Positions 1-7,864 of a stretch of 43,126 nucleotides of DNA are shown one piece after another. Each line of letters opens with the position of its first letter. Position 1 is the stretch's first letter. The notes under the pieces were generated by a model. It was not told the DNA's origin and ran no database searches. It saw nothing but the letters and a program-made list of their open reading frames with translations. The stretch is from a virus, in the IMG/VR virus record IMGVR_UViG_3300043411_000733, positions 1 through 43,126 of that record, one strand, 5' to 3'. Made by a program: the position numbers and the translations under genes.

Positions 1-600
1 AACTTTTGATATTGATATATAGTTTTTTAAATTATCAGAAACTACAATGTGGTCATCTTTCCTTACTCTACCTGACATAAGATAGGTTCCTATGTGTAGA
101 GATACTACAGTGTGTGCCTTTACAGTATCTTTATACTTTTCACATACTTTTTCAAACACCGTTTTTTCTTTTACGTTTAAATTATGAGCACCAGACATGT
201 TACTTCTGCAAACTATATAATAACGATTATATTCTTTATCAGGTCTTATAGAAAAGGATGTGAATATATTATATTTCTCTTTTAATTCCATTAAAAGAAG
301 TTCTTTATTACCTAATTCAACTGATAATTCCCTATTTTCCTCTTTTAATTCCAAATAACAATTTATATTAATCTCTGCGGTCTTTAAATTCTCTATAGAA
401 TAGTAAACCTCATTATTGTATATGACAGGTACTCCAGGTAGACTCAATCCATTTGCTAATGCATCTGCTTTAATTATATGTTCTTCTGAATACCGTTTCA
501 TTCCTAACCTATGTAATTCTCTCTCAATACTATTAAAAAGAGAAATATTTTCTGGCTCTAAGGCATACATATTTGCTAGTCTATTTAGAGTTTCTGCCAT
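1..600 (-). CDS. Partial hypothetical protein with the shared N-terminal module
   Basis: An open frame runs on the minus strand from an ATG at 600 to the left edge without a stop, giving 200 residues of an incomplete protein. The start follows an AGGAG site that overlaps the stop of the upstream gene (10 bp away), so the two are probably translationally coupled. The first 35 residues (RLANMYALEPENISLF then an ERELHRLG segment) match in spacing the N-termini of the next three minus-strand genes. Residues about 90-130 are charged and helical, possibly a short coiled coil. I recognise no family in the rest and propose no function. It is the fourth gene of a tandem paralog set. Confidence 0.85.
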   Translation of the reverse strand, partial: MAETLNRLANMYALEPENISLFNSIERELHRLGMKRYSEEHIIKADALANGLSLPGVPVIYNNEVYYSIENLKTAEININCYLELKEENRELSVELGNKELLLMELKEKYNIFTSFSIRPDKEYNRYYIVCRSNMSGAHNLNVKEKTVFEKVCEKYKDTVKAHTVVSLHIGTYLMSGRVRKDDHIVVSDNLKNYISISKV

Positions 601-609
601 GAAATTCTC

Positions 610-1200
610 CTACGGGTTTAGTCTTCTTAATTCTATAACCTTTTCTCGTATGATTCTCTTTTTATAGCTATGTAGATAAGATAAAGGTGTAGTATTTAAC
701 AGTCTGTTATTCATTTCCATAATATGTGCCGATATAATAGTGTCTTTTATACCTATAGTCTTAAAATAGACTGATATAGTCTCAATCGCATATTTTTCCC
801 AATCCTTTAACGCTATTGCTATAAAATTTTTTATATTTTTCCTAATCAAATTAAAAAATTCATTGTCTGCTTGCTTTATGATTTTTGCAAATTTATTTAA
901 GTCTACTATTGAACTTACATCTGCTTCTTTATTGTATCTCAGCAGTAGCACATGTTTAATTTTAATATTTTTACTATCGTGTACAAATTTTTCACTAGTA
1001 ATATGATGATTAAGAGCTTCACATAGTTCTCTATAATTTATAGATGTTACTATGAAATTTCTTAACATCTTATATTCAAAATCCAATAGATTTAATCGTT
1101 CATGTTCTCGTACTATGTCAAGTACAATGGCAGAATCTTTTGGATTCAAGACAAGTTTCTGAGCTAAATTTAATAGATGCTCTGTTGAATCTGTTACCAT
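610..1200 (-). CDS. Hypothetical protein, N-terminal-module family
   Basis: A 196-residue protein starting at 1200 after a GGAG site. Residues about 9-38 (LAQKLVLNPKDSAIVLDIV, then EHERLNLL) carry the module shared with its neighbours: a helix, an N/E-P-x-D/N turn, then a second helix ending in a basic or polar residue plus a Leu pair. The rest is predicted mostly helical and rich in Lys, Ile and Asn; no catalytic motif, signal peptide or membrane segment is visible. It is 10 bp from both flanking genes, so it is part of one transcript reading leftwards. The function is unknown; membership of a paralog set is the only supported statement. Confidence 0.85.
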   Translation of the reverse strand: MVTDSTEHLLNLAQKLVLNPKDSAIVLDIVREHERLNLLDFEYKMLRNFIVTSINYRELCEALNHHITSEKFVHDSKNIKIKHVLLLRYNKEADVSSIVDLNKFAKIIKQADNEFFNLIRKNIKNFIAIALKDWEKYAIETISVYFKTIGIKDTIISAHIMEMNNRLLNTTPLSYLHSYKKRIIREKVIELRRLNP

Positions 1201-1210
1201 AACTACTCCA

Positions 1211-1897
1211 TCACGGAAAAATTGTCATTATTCTTTCACCTTCACCAATAAATATTTCGTGTTTATTTTCTTCCCTTTTCTTCACTCTTGATAGAATAGA
1301 AAATAGTTCTGGATTATACGGATTTTTTATAATATCTGCCTTTAAAAATATTTTAAAACCGTTTTCTACTTGCACACGTGATCTATATGTGATATTTTCA
1401 AAATCAATAGGCTTACTTATAAAGTAATTAAAATCATGTAATAAATAAAATACCTTTGATTTAATATCCTTTACGGTATCTTTAATTATTGGAATATGCT
1501 GTGAATTAATCTGCTTAAATTTTAATAAAAATCCGTTATTGTATAACGTTTTACTACCGTTATGAGGTATCCCATTATTTTGTAATTGCCTATCTATACG
1601 TGATGACAGGCCGTCCATATTCTTTGGATCATATATGAATATACAAAAAACACATGAATTTTGATATTTAGGCTGTTCATCCTCTACTAAAAAATCGGTA
1701 TCCACAGAGTTATTATTATATATGAGTCTGCCAAATTTATATATTGTAATAGTCTCTAACAAATCTTCTATGAAAATAGGATAGCCATTGGAATCATCAA
1801 GTAATCCCCTTCTTATCATTTCCTTGTTTAATAATAACGCAGATGATGAGTCTTTATTAAGAATTAACTGATTTGCTAACCTGTCGATATCTGACAT
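1211..1897 (-). CDS. Hypothetical protein, N-terminal-module family
   Basis: A 228-residue protein with a strong AGGAGG site ahead of the ATG at 1897. Residues about 5-35 (DRLANQLILNKDSSSALLL then MIRRGLL) carry the shared module, here with Lys replacing the usual Pro in the turn. The remainder mixes strands and helices and has a CVFC pair near residue 82, but no family I recognise. It sits 16 bp downstream of the 1914-2588 gene and 10 bp upstream of the 610-1200 gene on the same strand. The C-terminal part does not resemble those of its neighbours, so the family looks like one N-terminal module joined to different bodies. Confidence 0.85.
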   Translation of the reverse strand: MSDIDRLANQLILNKDSSSALLLNKEMIRRGLLDDSNGYPIFIEDLLETITIYKFGRLIYNNNSVDTDFLVEDEQPKYQNSCVFCIFIYDPKNMDGLSSRIDRQLQNNGIPHNGSKTLYNNGFLLKFKQINSQHIPIIKDTVKDIKSKVFYLLHDFNYFISKPIDFENITYRSRVQVENGFKIFLKADIIKNPYNPELFSILSRVKKREENKHEIFIGEGERIMTIFP

Positions 1898-1913
1898 TAA
1901 TTTCCTCCTGGAA

Positions 1914-2588
1914 TTAAGAATAAATCGTTGCTAGAACGGAATCTGCTCCCACAGATATCCTCCTACTTACTTTCAGTATTAACTTATAGCCTTCCACATT
2001 TTTATCCAAATAAATTTTAATTAACCTAGAATAATTATCTAGCATTTTTACTGTATAGCTTTTATTAATATCTAAAAATCCTATAGGTTCTGATATCCAT
2101 GTTCCTTTTATAAAACTTATAAAAGGAAAGACATACATAACATCTTTATGGGATTCAAAAAATCCGTAGTCTTTTTTATTTTCTGATTCTATTCCAACAC
2201 TTCCTATAAATCCCACATATGATTCTTCTAGATCTTGAACAATATGATTATATAATACATTATAATAAGTCATGGCATCTTTATTCATTTTTTGGTATAC
2301 ATGTGTTTTATATCCATCCATAATATGAACATGTGTATTTTTTATGAATACTAGACTACTAGTTCTTAAATCATATTTTGATCTCTCTGAGACATTTATT
2401 AGTTGATTATTTATTATAAGATTCTCTACTACTGATGACATTGGAAACAAGTCAGTTACTAGCAGTTTATGTTGTTCATAACTGAGCAAATTTTTCCTAT
2501 CTAATTCCCTGTTCAAATCTTTTGCTAAAATACTATTATCTGGTTCTTCTGCCAAAGCTAGTGCCAACTTTTTTATTCTATCTGACAT
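1914..2588 (-). CDS. Hypothetical protein, N-terminal-module family, first gene of its unit
   Basis: A 224-residue protein with an AGGGA site before the ATG at 2588. Residues about 4-35 (RIKKLALALAEEPDNSILAK, then RELDRKNLL) give the clearest minus-strand example of the module: two helices around an E-P-D-N turn. The rest is mixed alpha/beta with many aromatic residues and no motif I can name. It is the first gene after a hairpin terminator at 2601-2638, so it either has its own promoter in the 80-bp gap or depends on read-through. The three genes downstream on the same strand are paralogous only in the module. Confidence 0.85.
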   Translation of the reverse strand: MSDRIKKLALALAEEPDNSILAKDLNRELDRKNLLSYEQHKLLVTDLFPMSSVVENLIINNQLINVSERSKYDLRTSSLVFIKNTHVHIMDGYKTHVYQKMNKDAMTYYNVLYNHIVQDLEESYVGFIGSVGIESENKKDYGFFESHKDVMYVFPFISFIKGTWISEPIGFLDINKSYTVKMLDNYSRLIKIYLDKNVEGYKLILKVSRRISVGADSVLATIYS

Positions 2589-2600
2589 GGAAATCCCTAA

Positions 2601-2638
2601 AGCAAAAAGGCTAGTAAGATCAAGTCCTACTAGCCTTT
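2601..2638 (-). terminator. Rho-independent terminator of the minus-strand cassette
   Basis: A perfect 11-bp stem (AAAGGCTAGTA at 2606-2616 against TACTAGCCTTT at 2628-2638) encloses an 11-nt loop. Read on the minus strand the 3' arm ends in a run of five T, so it should stop transcripts coming from the 2670-3494 gene. On the plus strand an A-rich stretch follows, so it is not bidirectional. It lies 18 bp before the start of the next minus-strand gene and separates two units. Confidence 0.75.
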
Positions 2639-2669
2639 AATAGTAAAAAAACACATTATCAGTTAATTA

Positions 2670-3494
2670 CTATTTTTCTATGTCTTTCTCTGTCGGTTCT
2701 CCAGTAAATTTATTAAATGCTGATAATGCGTTGGTAGCGGCAGCTAATGAAAAACCTGTTGATGAAGGCGGAACCTCTGTAACAGGAGGTTCTTGATTAG
2801 GTAATGTATCAGGAACATTTGAAGAAGAGGGAGGTGTAGGACGTTGACTAAATCCGACATCTTCAGGAAATTTAGGTGTTACTGTAGTTAATGGAGAGAA
2901 AAATTCGGAATCAGAATTGTTTGAATACGCTAACGATCTAAGTCCCATAATTTCTGAATGAACGGTGAATTCTGCATTTAATTGTAATTGAAATGCTTTT
3001 TCTGAACTATCAGTAGCTGAAAAGCTATTAAATGTACCTAGATAATAAAAACCATCAAAGTAAATCTGTATGATTCCTGATAGAATCACTTCTCCTTTAT
3101 CATCTACAATGGCTCCATTATTTTTGTAAAGTTCAAGCATGTCTAAGTAGCTGTCATAGGCCAGAGTCTGTCTTCTATATCCAGGTGTCCCACCACCTCC
3201 TGTGATTCCCGTTACCCCGTGATAGACTCGTACAAATCCACCTGTAGCCATATCAAACGATATTGTTTCAGCACCTTCCCCAAAATGAGCCTCAACAAAA
3301 CCTCCCAATGTTTGTTGTTTATCTATTATTTTAGAACAACTAATAGACATAGAGGTAGGATTAACATATAAAACAAGTTTATAATTTCTTAGTAAACTTG
3401 TTTTATAGTCTGGGCCTAAAATATCGAATATAACAGGTCTTCTACCTCTAGCTAAACTTTCTTCGTTTATACCAGAAAACGATCCTTTAATCAT
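2670..3494 (-). CDS. Small hub-like baseplate protein, paralog of the C-terminus of the M15-peptidase hub protein
   Basis: A 274-residue protein whose core (about residues 38-190) aligns with the C-terminal third of the 5801-7840 product. Shared landmarks in the same order are LYVNPTSMSIS / LLINPESLAIN, a G-rich stretch, ELYKNNGAI / LFYKNNGYI, YFDGFYYLGTFNSFS / EYDGWVYEGNMESFS and a closing strand-rich segment. This layout belongs to phage tail proteins of the hub or tube-adaptor type, so a structural role is likely. Residues about 205-245 are Pro/Ser-rich and probably flexible. The ATG overlaps the stop of the metallophosphoesterase gene (ATGA), and a terminator follows. A virion gene transcribed with a superoxide dismutase and a phosphoesterase is odd. 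Family assignment is by inspection; the exact baseplate position is unknown. Confidence 0.65.
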   Translation of the reverse strand: MIKGSFSGINEESLARGRRPVIFDILGPDYKTSLLRNYKLVLYVNPTSMSISCSKIIDKQQTLGGFVEAHFGEGAETISFDMATGGFVRVYHGVTGITGGGGTPGYRRQTLAYDSYLDMLELYKNNGAIVDDKGEVILSGIIQIYFDGFYYLGTFNSFSATDSSEKAFQLQLNAEFTVHSEIMGLRSLAYSNNSDSEFFSPLTTVTPKFPEDVGFSQRPTPPSSSNVPDTLPNQEPPVTEVPPSSTGFSLAAATNALSAFNKFTGEPTEKDIEK

Positions 3495-4279
3495 ACTAAT
3501 CTTACCTGATTCATATTTTTAACAATTTTTATAGGAGCCTCTGCATCCTTTTCATCAGGATATCCAAAAGGATTGCATAATATAAGAGTACCATTTAGTT
3601 TATAAATAAATTTGTTGTGGGTATGTCCATGAACCCATAAAGACGGAATTTTTCTCAGGATTATTTTTTCTTGGTCCGAACAAAAGAAATAATTTGATTG
3701 TGAGTTTCTAAATCTTTCTGGGATAGACTTAGGAGAACATGTATGATGGGTTATCACAATATCTCCCCTTTTACATTCACTTTCCAGTAAATTTATAAAA
3801 TCTTCATGGGATCTGTAAACCCATTTCTCAAGATCCTCAATATAATGAACGTCTGGCATACATACATGATTGTAAGTTCTAGCGTATTTAGAATCAGCAT
3901 ACCACATGGTTCCACCAATATAACGGTTCCCATCTAATTCTACAATTTCATTATCTAAAAATTTAAATGATGGACATCTTCTTTCAATATCTCTTAAAAT
4001 TCCTGTAATTGTAGCTTTATTACTGTGATAATAATCATGATTACCTGCAACATACAAAACATTTTTGTATCTAGGTATGATAAAATTTATAAGATAATTC
4101 ACATGGTCTGAATTAGAGATATTTCCTAAGTCACCTGCTATAATTAAAACTCCTTCAGGATCTCTCGTCGAATTTATATAGTGACTTAATTCCAACATTA
4201 GTTCATTGTCATCATATCTAAATTCAAGATGTGTATCTGATATACTATAAATGTTCGTTTCTTTATTGATAGCCGACAT
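3491..4279 (-). CDS. Calcineurin-like metallophosphoesterase
   Basis: A 262-residue protein with the full set of metallophosphoesterase motifs in order: SDTH (Asp15, His17), GDLGN (Asp50), GNHDYYH (Asn80, His81, Asp82), an ITHHTCSP segment near residue 178 and GHTHN near residue 218. These residues bind two divalent metals in the family and hydrolyse phosphomonoesters or diesters; the substrate cannot be told from sequence. The length is normal for a single-domain enzyme, and no signal peptide or membrane segment is seen, so it should be cytosolic. An AAGGA site precedes the ATG. It lies 10 bp after the superoxide dismutase gene and overlaps the next gene by ATGA, so all three are probably co-translated. 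Roles in nucleic acid, nucleotide or protein dephosphorylation are all possible. Confidence 0.9.
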   Translation of the reverse strand: MSAINKETNIYSISDTHLEFRYDDNELMLELSHYINSTRDPEGVLIIAGDLGNISNSDHVNYLINFIIPRYKNVLYVAGNHDYYHSNKATITGILRDIERRCPSFKFLDNEIVELDGNRYIGGTMWYADSKYARTYNHVCMPDVHYIEDLEKWVYRSHEDFINLLESECKRGDIVITHHTCSPKSIPERFRNSQSNYFFCSDQEKIILRKIPSLWVHGHTHNKFIYKLNGTLILCNPFGYPDEKDAEAPIKIVKNMNQVRLV

Positions 4280-4289
4280 ATAGATCCTT

Positions 4290-4895
4290 TTAAGTATATG
4301 AATTATATAAATTAGAACAGTAGTCCCAATTTACAATTTCTAAGCATTCTACGAGATATCTCTTTCTATCTGATTTATAGTCCAAATAATAACTATGCTC
4401 CCATAAATCTATTAATAAAATAGGCATAGTCCCATTAAGTTTTTTCCCATCTTGACCTTCAAAAGAATATAAAACAAGTTGCTTAATATGGATGTTGTAA
4501 CCAAGACCAATCCATCCAGATCCCCTAAGATTACTATTAAATTCAATAAATAATCTCTTAAAATCAGTGAATGATCCGAAGGTAGATTTTATTTCCTTAA
4601 ATAAGGAGCTATTAGGATCTGGTAAATATTTTTCCCAAGATCTAGGTGCTAACATATTCCAAAATAAACAATGATTCCTATGTCCAGCAACATTAAACAT
4701 CAGATCATTGTTTATTTTTTCTAGTTTGGCTCCTGTGTTTTCATAATAATATTGACATTTTAAATTATATAATGCTTTATTGGCTCCATCAACATAAGCC
4801 TGATGATGCTTTGTATGATGAAGCCACATAGTTTCTTGACTAATAAAAGGTTCTAATTCGTTGTAGTCATACGGCAATTCTGGAAGTTTGAACAT
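4290..4895 (-). CDS. sodA: Superoxide dismutase, Fe/Mn family (Mn-type signature)
   Basis: A 201-residue protein matching the Fe/Mn superoxide dismutase family from end to end, starting at the usual LPELPYDYNELEP. It should convert superoxide to hydrogen peroxide and oxygen in the cytosol, as a dimer or tetramer. The metal ligands are all present: His26 in LHHTKHHQAYV, His75 in GHRNHCLFW, and Asp163 and His167 in DLWEHSYYLDY. The outer-sphere residues His30 and Tyr34 are kept. The GHxNH segment and a Gln148-Asp pair resemble the Mn-type enzyme more than the Fe-type, so Mn or cambialistic use is likely. No leader peptide is visible. The gene lies between the Cys-rich gene and the metallophosphoesterase on one transcript, with a weak ribosome site. 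No frameshift or lost residue suggests decay. Confidence 0.93.
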   Translation of the reverse strand: MFKLPELPYDYNELEPFISQETMWLHHTKHHQAYVDGANKALYNLKCQYYYENTGAKLEKINNDLMFNVAGHRNHCLFWNMLAPRSWEKYLPDPNSSLFKEIKSTFGSFTDFKRLFIEFNSNLRGSGWIGLGYNIHIKQLVLYSFEGQDGKKLNGTMPILLIDLWEHSYYLDYKSDRKRYLVECLEIVNWDYCSNLYNSYT

Positions 4896-4913
4896 TTTTA
4901 TCCCATTAAAAAG

Positions 4914-5768
4914 TTAATTTACAGGGTTTTTAGGAGGTCCAGCGTTAGGATTAAAAATCCCCAATTTCTTTTCTAATTTTTCCCTAACTTTTTTATTCCG
5001 CCATTTTGTTGTTTTAAAGAATTGATCTAACATTTTTGAACAGAATCTTTCGGGACTATCAAATTTATCCTTTAATTTTGCAACACACGCAGAGAATGGA
5101 TGATCTGGATCATCTTTTGTGATAGTATTATAAAATTTCTTAAAAGATTTTGCTGTCCACCCTTTTGGTAATTTTTTAAATCCTACAGGTTTTTTGACAG
5201 ATTTTTCAGCATCAGGTCCAGTATCTGCTGCTATCTTTACTAGACCTTCTTTACTAATTAAATAAATCCCAATGTTATTTTCATGTCTCTGTACCCAGAC
5301 AAAAAGGGTCGGACATTTACCTAAACAAAAATGAAAGTTGCTTCTATCTCCTTTATAAAAAAGCTCAATAGAGCATAGTAAATCACATATCTGCTCTTTA
5401 TCTATATTTTGACCAGAAAATAAACATACGAGTTCGTTTATTAATCTGGCAACATCAAAACAAATATTAGATAGTAAATTCTTTCTTTGATCTACTTGTC
5501 TAGAAATAACATCATATTCTGAAAGAATCCATTCAAAGTATCTGCATTTCTCTTTAGCCATATTAAAAAATGATGTTTCACAACAACCACACATTTCACA
5601 ATTGCACATTTCTGAATTACATTTACAAGTTGAACAGCACCCACAGAAAGAACAAAACTCACACGGATTACAATGACAAGTAGTACATTTTATATGGCAG
5701 CTATTAAATGTACCCAAAGTAGGTGTTTCACAACGACAGAAATAAGAACGACAATTACTGCACCACAT
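4914..5768 (-). CDS. Metallothionein-like Cys-rich domain fused to a phage-type C-terminal module
   Basis: A 284-residue protein with 20 cysteines in its first 63 residues, arranged as CxC, CxxC and CxCC pairs (for example Cys11/13, 31/33, 42/44/45, 48/50, 55/57, 60/62/63). Such density and spacing are those of metallothioneins, so binding of a metal cluster (Zn, Cu or Cd type) is a reasonable inference; repeated small zinc knuckles are the alternative. Residues about 70-190 form a mixed domain of unknown family. Residues about 198-258 contain KLPKGWTAKSFKKFYNTI, an HPFSACVAKL segment, a PERFC segment and TTKWR, which from memory resembles a small module in other phage and bacterial proteins. 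It is the first gene of the minus-strand cassette, 18 bp before the superoxide dismutase gene and 32 bp from the divergent hub gene. Confidence 0.85.
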   Translation of the reverse strand: MWCSNCRSYFCRCETPTLGTFNSCHIKCTTCHCNPCEFCSFCGCCSTCKCNSEMCNCEMCGCCETSFFNMAKEKCRYFEWILSEYDVISRQVDQRKNLLSNICFDVARLINELVCLFSGQNIDKEQICDLLCSIELFYKGDRSNFHFCLGKCPTLFVWVQRHENNIGIYLISKEGLVKIAADTGPDAEKSVKKPVGFKKLPKGWTAKSFKKFYNTITKDDPDHPFSACVAKLKDKFDSPERFCSKMLDQFFKTTKWRNKKVREKLEKKLGIFNPNAGPPKNPVN

Positions 5769-5800
5769 ACTTATATACCTTACTGTGAAGAGACTTTATT

Positions 5801-7840
5801 ATGGCTATCAAATTAAAACCTGTTACAGATCCTACCAAAATATATCCAGCCAGAGTCTATGATAAGCTCGCTGTCGGATTTGATACCAAGGTAAATTGGG
5901 AGACTCAATCAACAATCCCTGTTGAAAATTCTGATAAGACATTGAGAAGTCTATCTCCATTTATTATTAGAGCATTAATACCAGAATTTTATCAAGAATA
6001 CTTTGATAAACAATCAGCCATAAAAAAATCGGTTAGCTCTAATAACGGAACTATCACAGAAGAAACATTATTTGATATAAATGACCTGAATAATGCAACT
6101 ACAAGCTTTCAAGAAATGTTGAAAGCTCAGTTCCTATATGCCATTCAATATGCTACTTTTAATTTTCAAGATATTTCAGCAGTACCTTTAGATCCACAAC
6201 AAGTCGAATATGTACCTACCTCATTTAAAGATCCCGGTGTTGATAATCCGCAGTTAACTAAAAGATTTAAATTAAGCGACTTCAAATCTAAACTTCCACC
6301 AACACAAATTCCTCCAGAAATATATGATCCTATAAATCCTAATGGTAAGCCTACAGGATTTCCCGTTCGTGCAAACCTAAAAATAGCTGCCTCACAAGTT
6401 GAAATCATTCTAGATACTATCGAAAAAGCATTAGGGAAGCCTGTTAATGTAACAATAATAAGTGGATGGAGATCTATAGAACATAACGCACGTACAGGTG
6501 CTAATGATCCATTCGGAAACCATGCTCAAGGAAAAGCAATTGATTTCTCTGTAAAACAGTTATCAATTCCAGAACTTGCTGCTGTAGTAGACATACTAAG
6601 ATCCAACGGTGGAATTATCAAAGGGGGTTTAGGAATATATAAGAGTTTTATACATTATGACATCAGAGGGCAGAATGATAACTGGATTGGAGAAAGTCCA
6701 GATGATCAAGAACACGAAGGAAAATTATCGCAATATGTTCAGCAAGTGCAATATAAAAAAGGGTTTACAGAAGAAGAATTGCTAAGAACAGCAAAAGAAG
6801 CAGGAAAAGGTGTTGATTTTCCAACTTATAGATCAACAGGTACTTCAGAAAATAATGTAAATATGGATGATGCAGCTAGAAGCTCTGATTCTTATAGTAA
6901 TGCAGCACAAGCAAGAAAGGCAAATGCCAGTATAGCAACAAGTAATTTTCTTAATGCCTTCAAAGCTCTCATAGGTGTAGAGCAGAGTGTTACAGATCAG
7001 GGTTTTGATTTTTCTAAGATGACACCTCAAGAGACTTTTCAAGGAGATAGACTTACTGCCCTTGATATACTTTATCAACTAAGAGCAATACAAGAAATAC
7101 CTCCATTGGTTCTCTTAATAAATCCAGAGAGTTTAGCTATAAACTATACTAAGGTATCCCAATTTACAGAAAGAGGAAGATATGGATATATTTATCATAC
7201 TTGGGGTGATGAACTGCCTAAAATGTCAGTATCTGGAAAAATAGGTGCATTTGTTACGGGTAATAGTAATGGTGAACCTGGACCTAATGGAGTACAGTTT
7301 GCTTCAAAAAGAAATTCGGCAGCATTTCAAAATCTAATGAATTTACTTTTGTTTTATAAGAACAATGGGTATATTTATAATAGAACAGAGGCAAGAACTC
7401 CATCGACATTACATTCAGTGGGTTTGTTAGCTATTGAATATGATGGATGGGTATATGAAGGTAATATGGAAAGTTTTTCGTATTCATATTCTGAGGAGAC
7501 ACAGAACGGGGGAATGGAATTTAGCTTTGAATTTTCAATAGAGAAAATAATTCCTCCAGTTGCCGATTTCAACATAACCCCACCTACAGGTTTTAATGTA
7601 CCAGCCGTACCGACTGACACATCTGAGAATGTAGATGGAGGATTTTTTGATACACTTGGACAGGGAGCTTTGGATGCTCTGCTAGGTGTCGGTGAAGGTG
7701 TTTTACAAGAAAATTCGATACGTGAAACTATAAATACAAGTCAACAAATGTGGAATGCATTGAATGGTGAAATAACACCATCCAATACAGGCTCTGAGAC
7801 TATATTAGCTAGAAATAGTGCAGGCTTCATAAGAACTTAA
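5801..7840 (+). CDS. Baseplate hub-associated protein with M15-type peptidoglycan peptidase domain
   Basis: A 679-residue protein in three parts. Residues about 1-185 have no family I can name. Residues about 190-300 form a peptidase M15 (VanY/DD-carboxypeptidase-like) domain: SGWRSIEHNARTG is followed by NHAQGKAIDF with zinc ligands His241 and Asp248, then FIHYDIRG with the third ligand His285. The family cleaves peptide cross-links of peptidoglycan, so this is probably a virion-borne lysin acting during injection. Residues about 430-600 are the hub-like domain shared with the 2670-3494 gene, containing LLINPESLAIN and LFYKNNGYI. The C-terminal tail is low in motifs. It begins the plus-strand structural block, 24 bp before the large hub gene, with a GAAGAG-type ribosome site. 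A fused wall-degrading domain is common in tail-tip proteins. Confidence 0.85.
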   Translation: MAIKLKPVTDPTKIYPARVYDKLAVGFDTKVNWETQSTIPVENSDKTLRSLSPFIIRALIPEFYQEYFDKQSAIKKSVSSNNGTITEETLFDINDLNNATTSFQEMLKAQFLYAIQYATFNFQDISAVPLDPQQVEYVPTSFKDPGVDNPQLTKRFKLSDFKSKLPPTQIPPEIYDPINPNGKPTGFPVRANLKIAASQVEIILDTIEKALGKPVNVTIISGWRSIEHNARTGANDPFGNHAQGKAIDFSVKQLSIPELAAVVDILRSNGGIIKGGLGIYKSFIHYDIRGQNDNWIGESPDDQEHEGKLSQYVQQVQYKKGFTEEELLRTAKEAGKGVDFPTYRSTGTSENNVNMDDAARSSDSYSNAAQARKANASIATSNFLNAFKALIGVEQSVTDQGFDFSKMTPQETFQGDRLTALDILYQLRAIQEIPPLVLLINPESLAINYTKVSQFTERGRYGYIYHTWGDELPKMSVSGKIGAFVTGNSNGEPGPNGVQFASKRNSAAFQNLMNLLLFYKNNGYIYNRTEARTPSTLHSVGLLAIEYDGWVYEGNMESFSYSYSEETQNGGMEFSFEFSIEKIIPPVADFNITPPTGFNVPAVPTDTSENVDGGFFDTLGQGALDALLGVGEGVLQENSIRETINTSQQMWNALNGEITPSNTGSETILARNSAGFIRT

Positions 7841-7864
7841 ATTACCTTTATAGAGTTAAATATA

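Noticed and set aside
5769-5800. Divergent promoter pair in the 32-bp gap between the Cys-rich gene and the peptidase-hub gene.
   Set aside because: TATATA-like bases are present, but no paired -35 elements can be placed on either strand in this gap, so no promoter is claimed.
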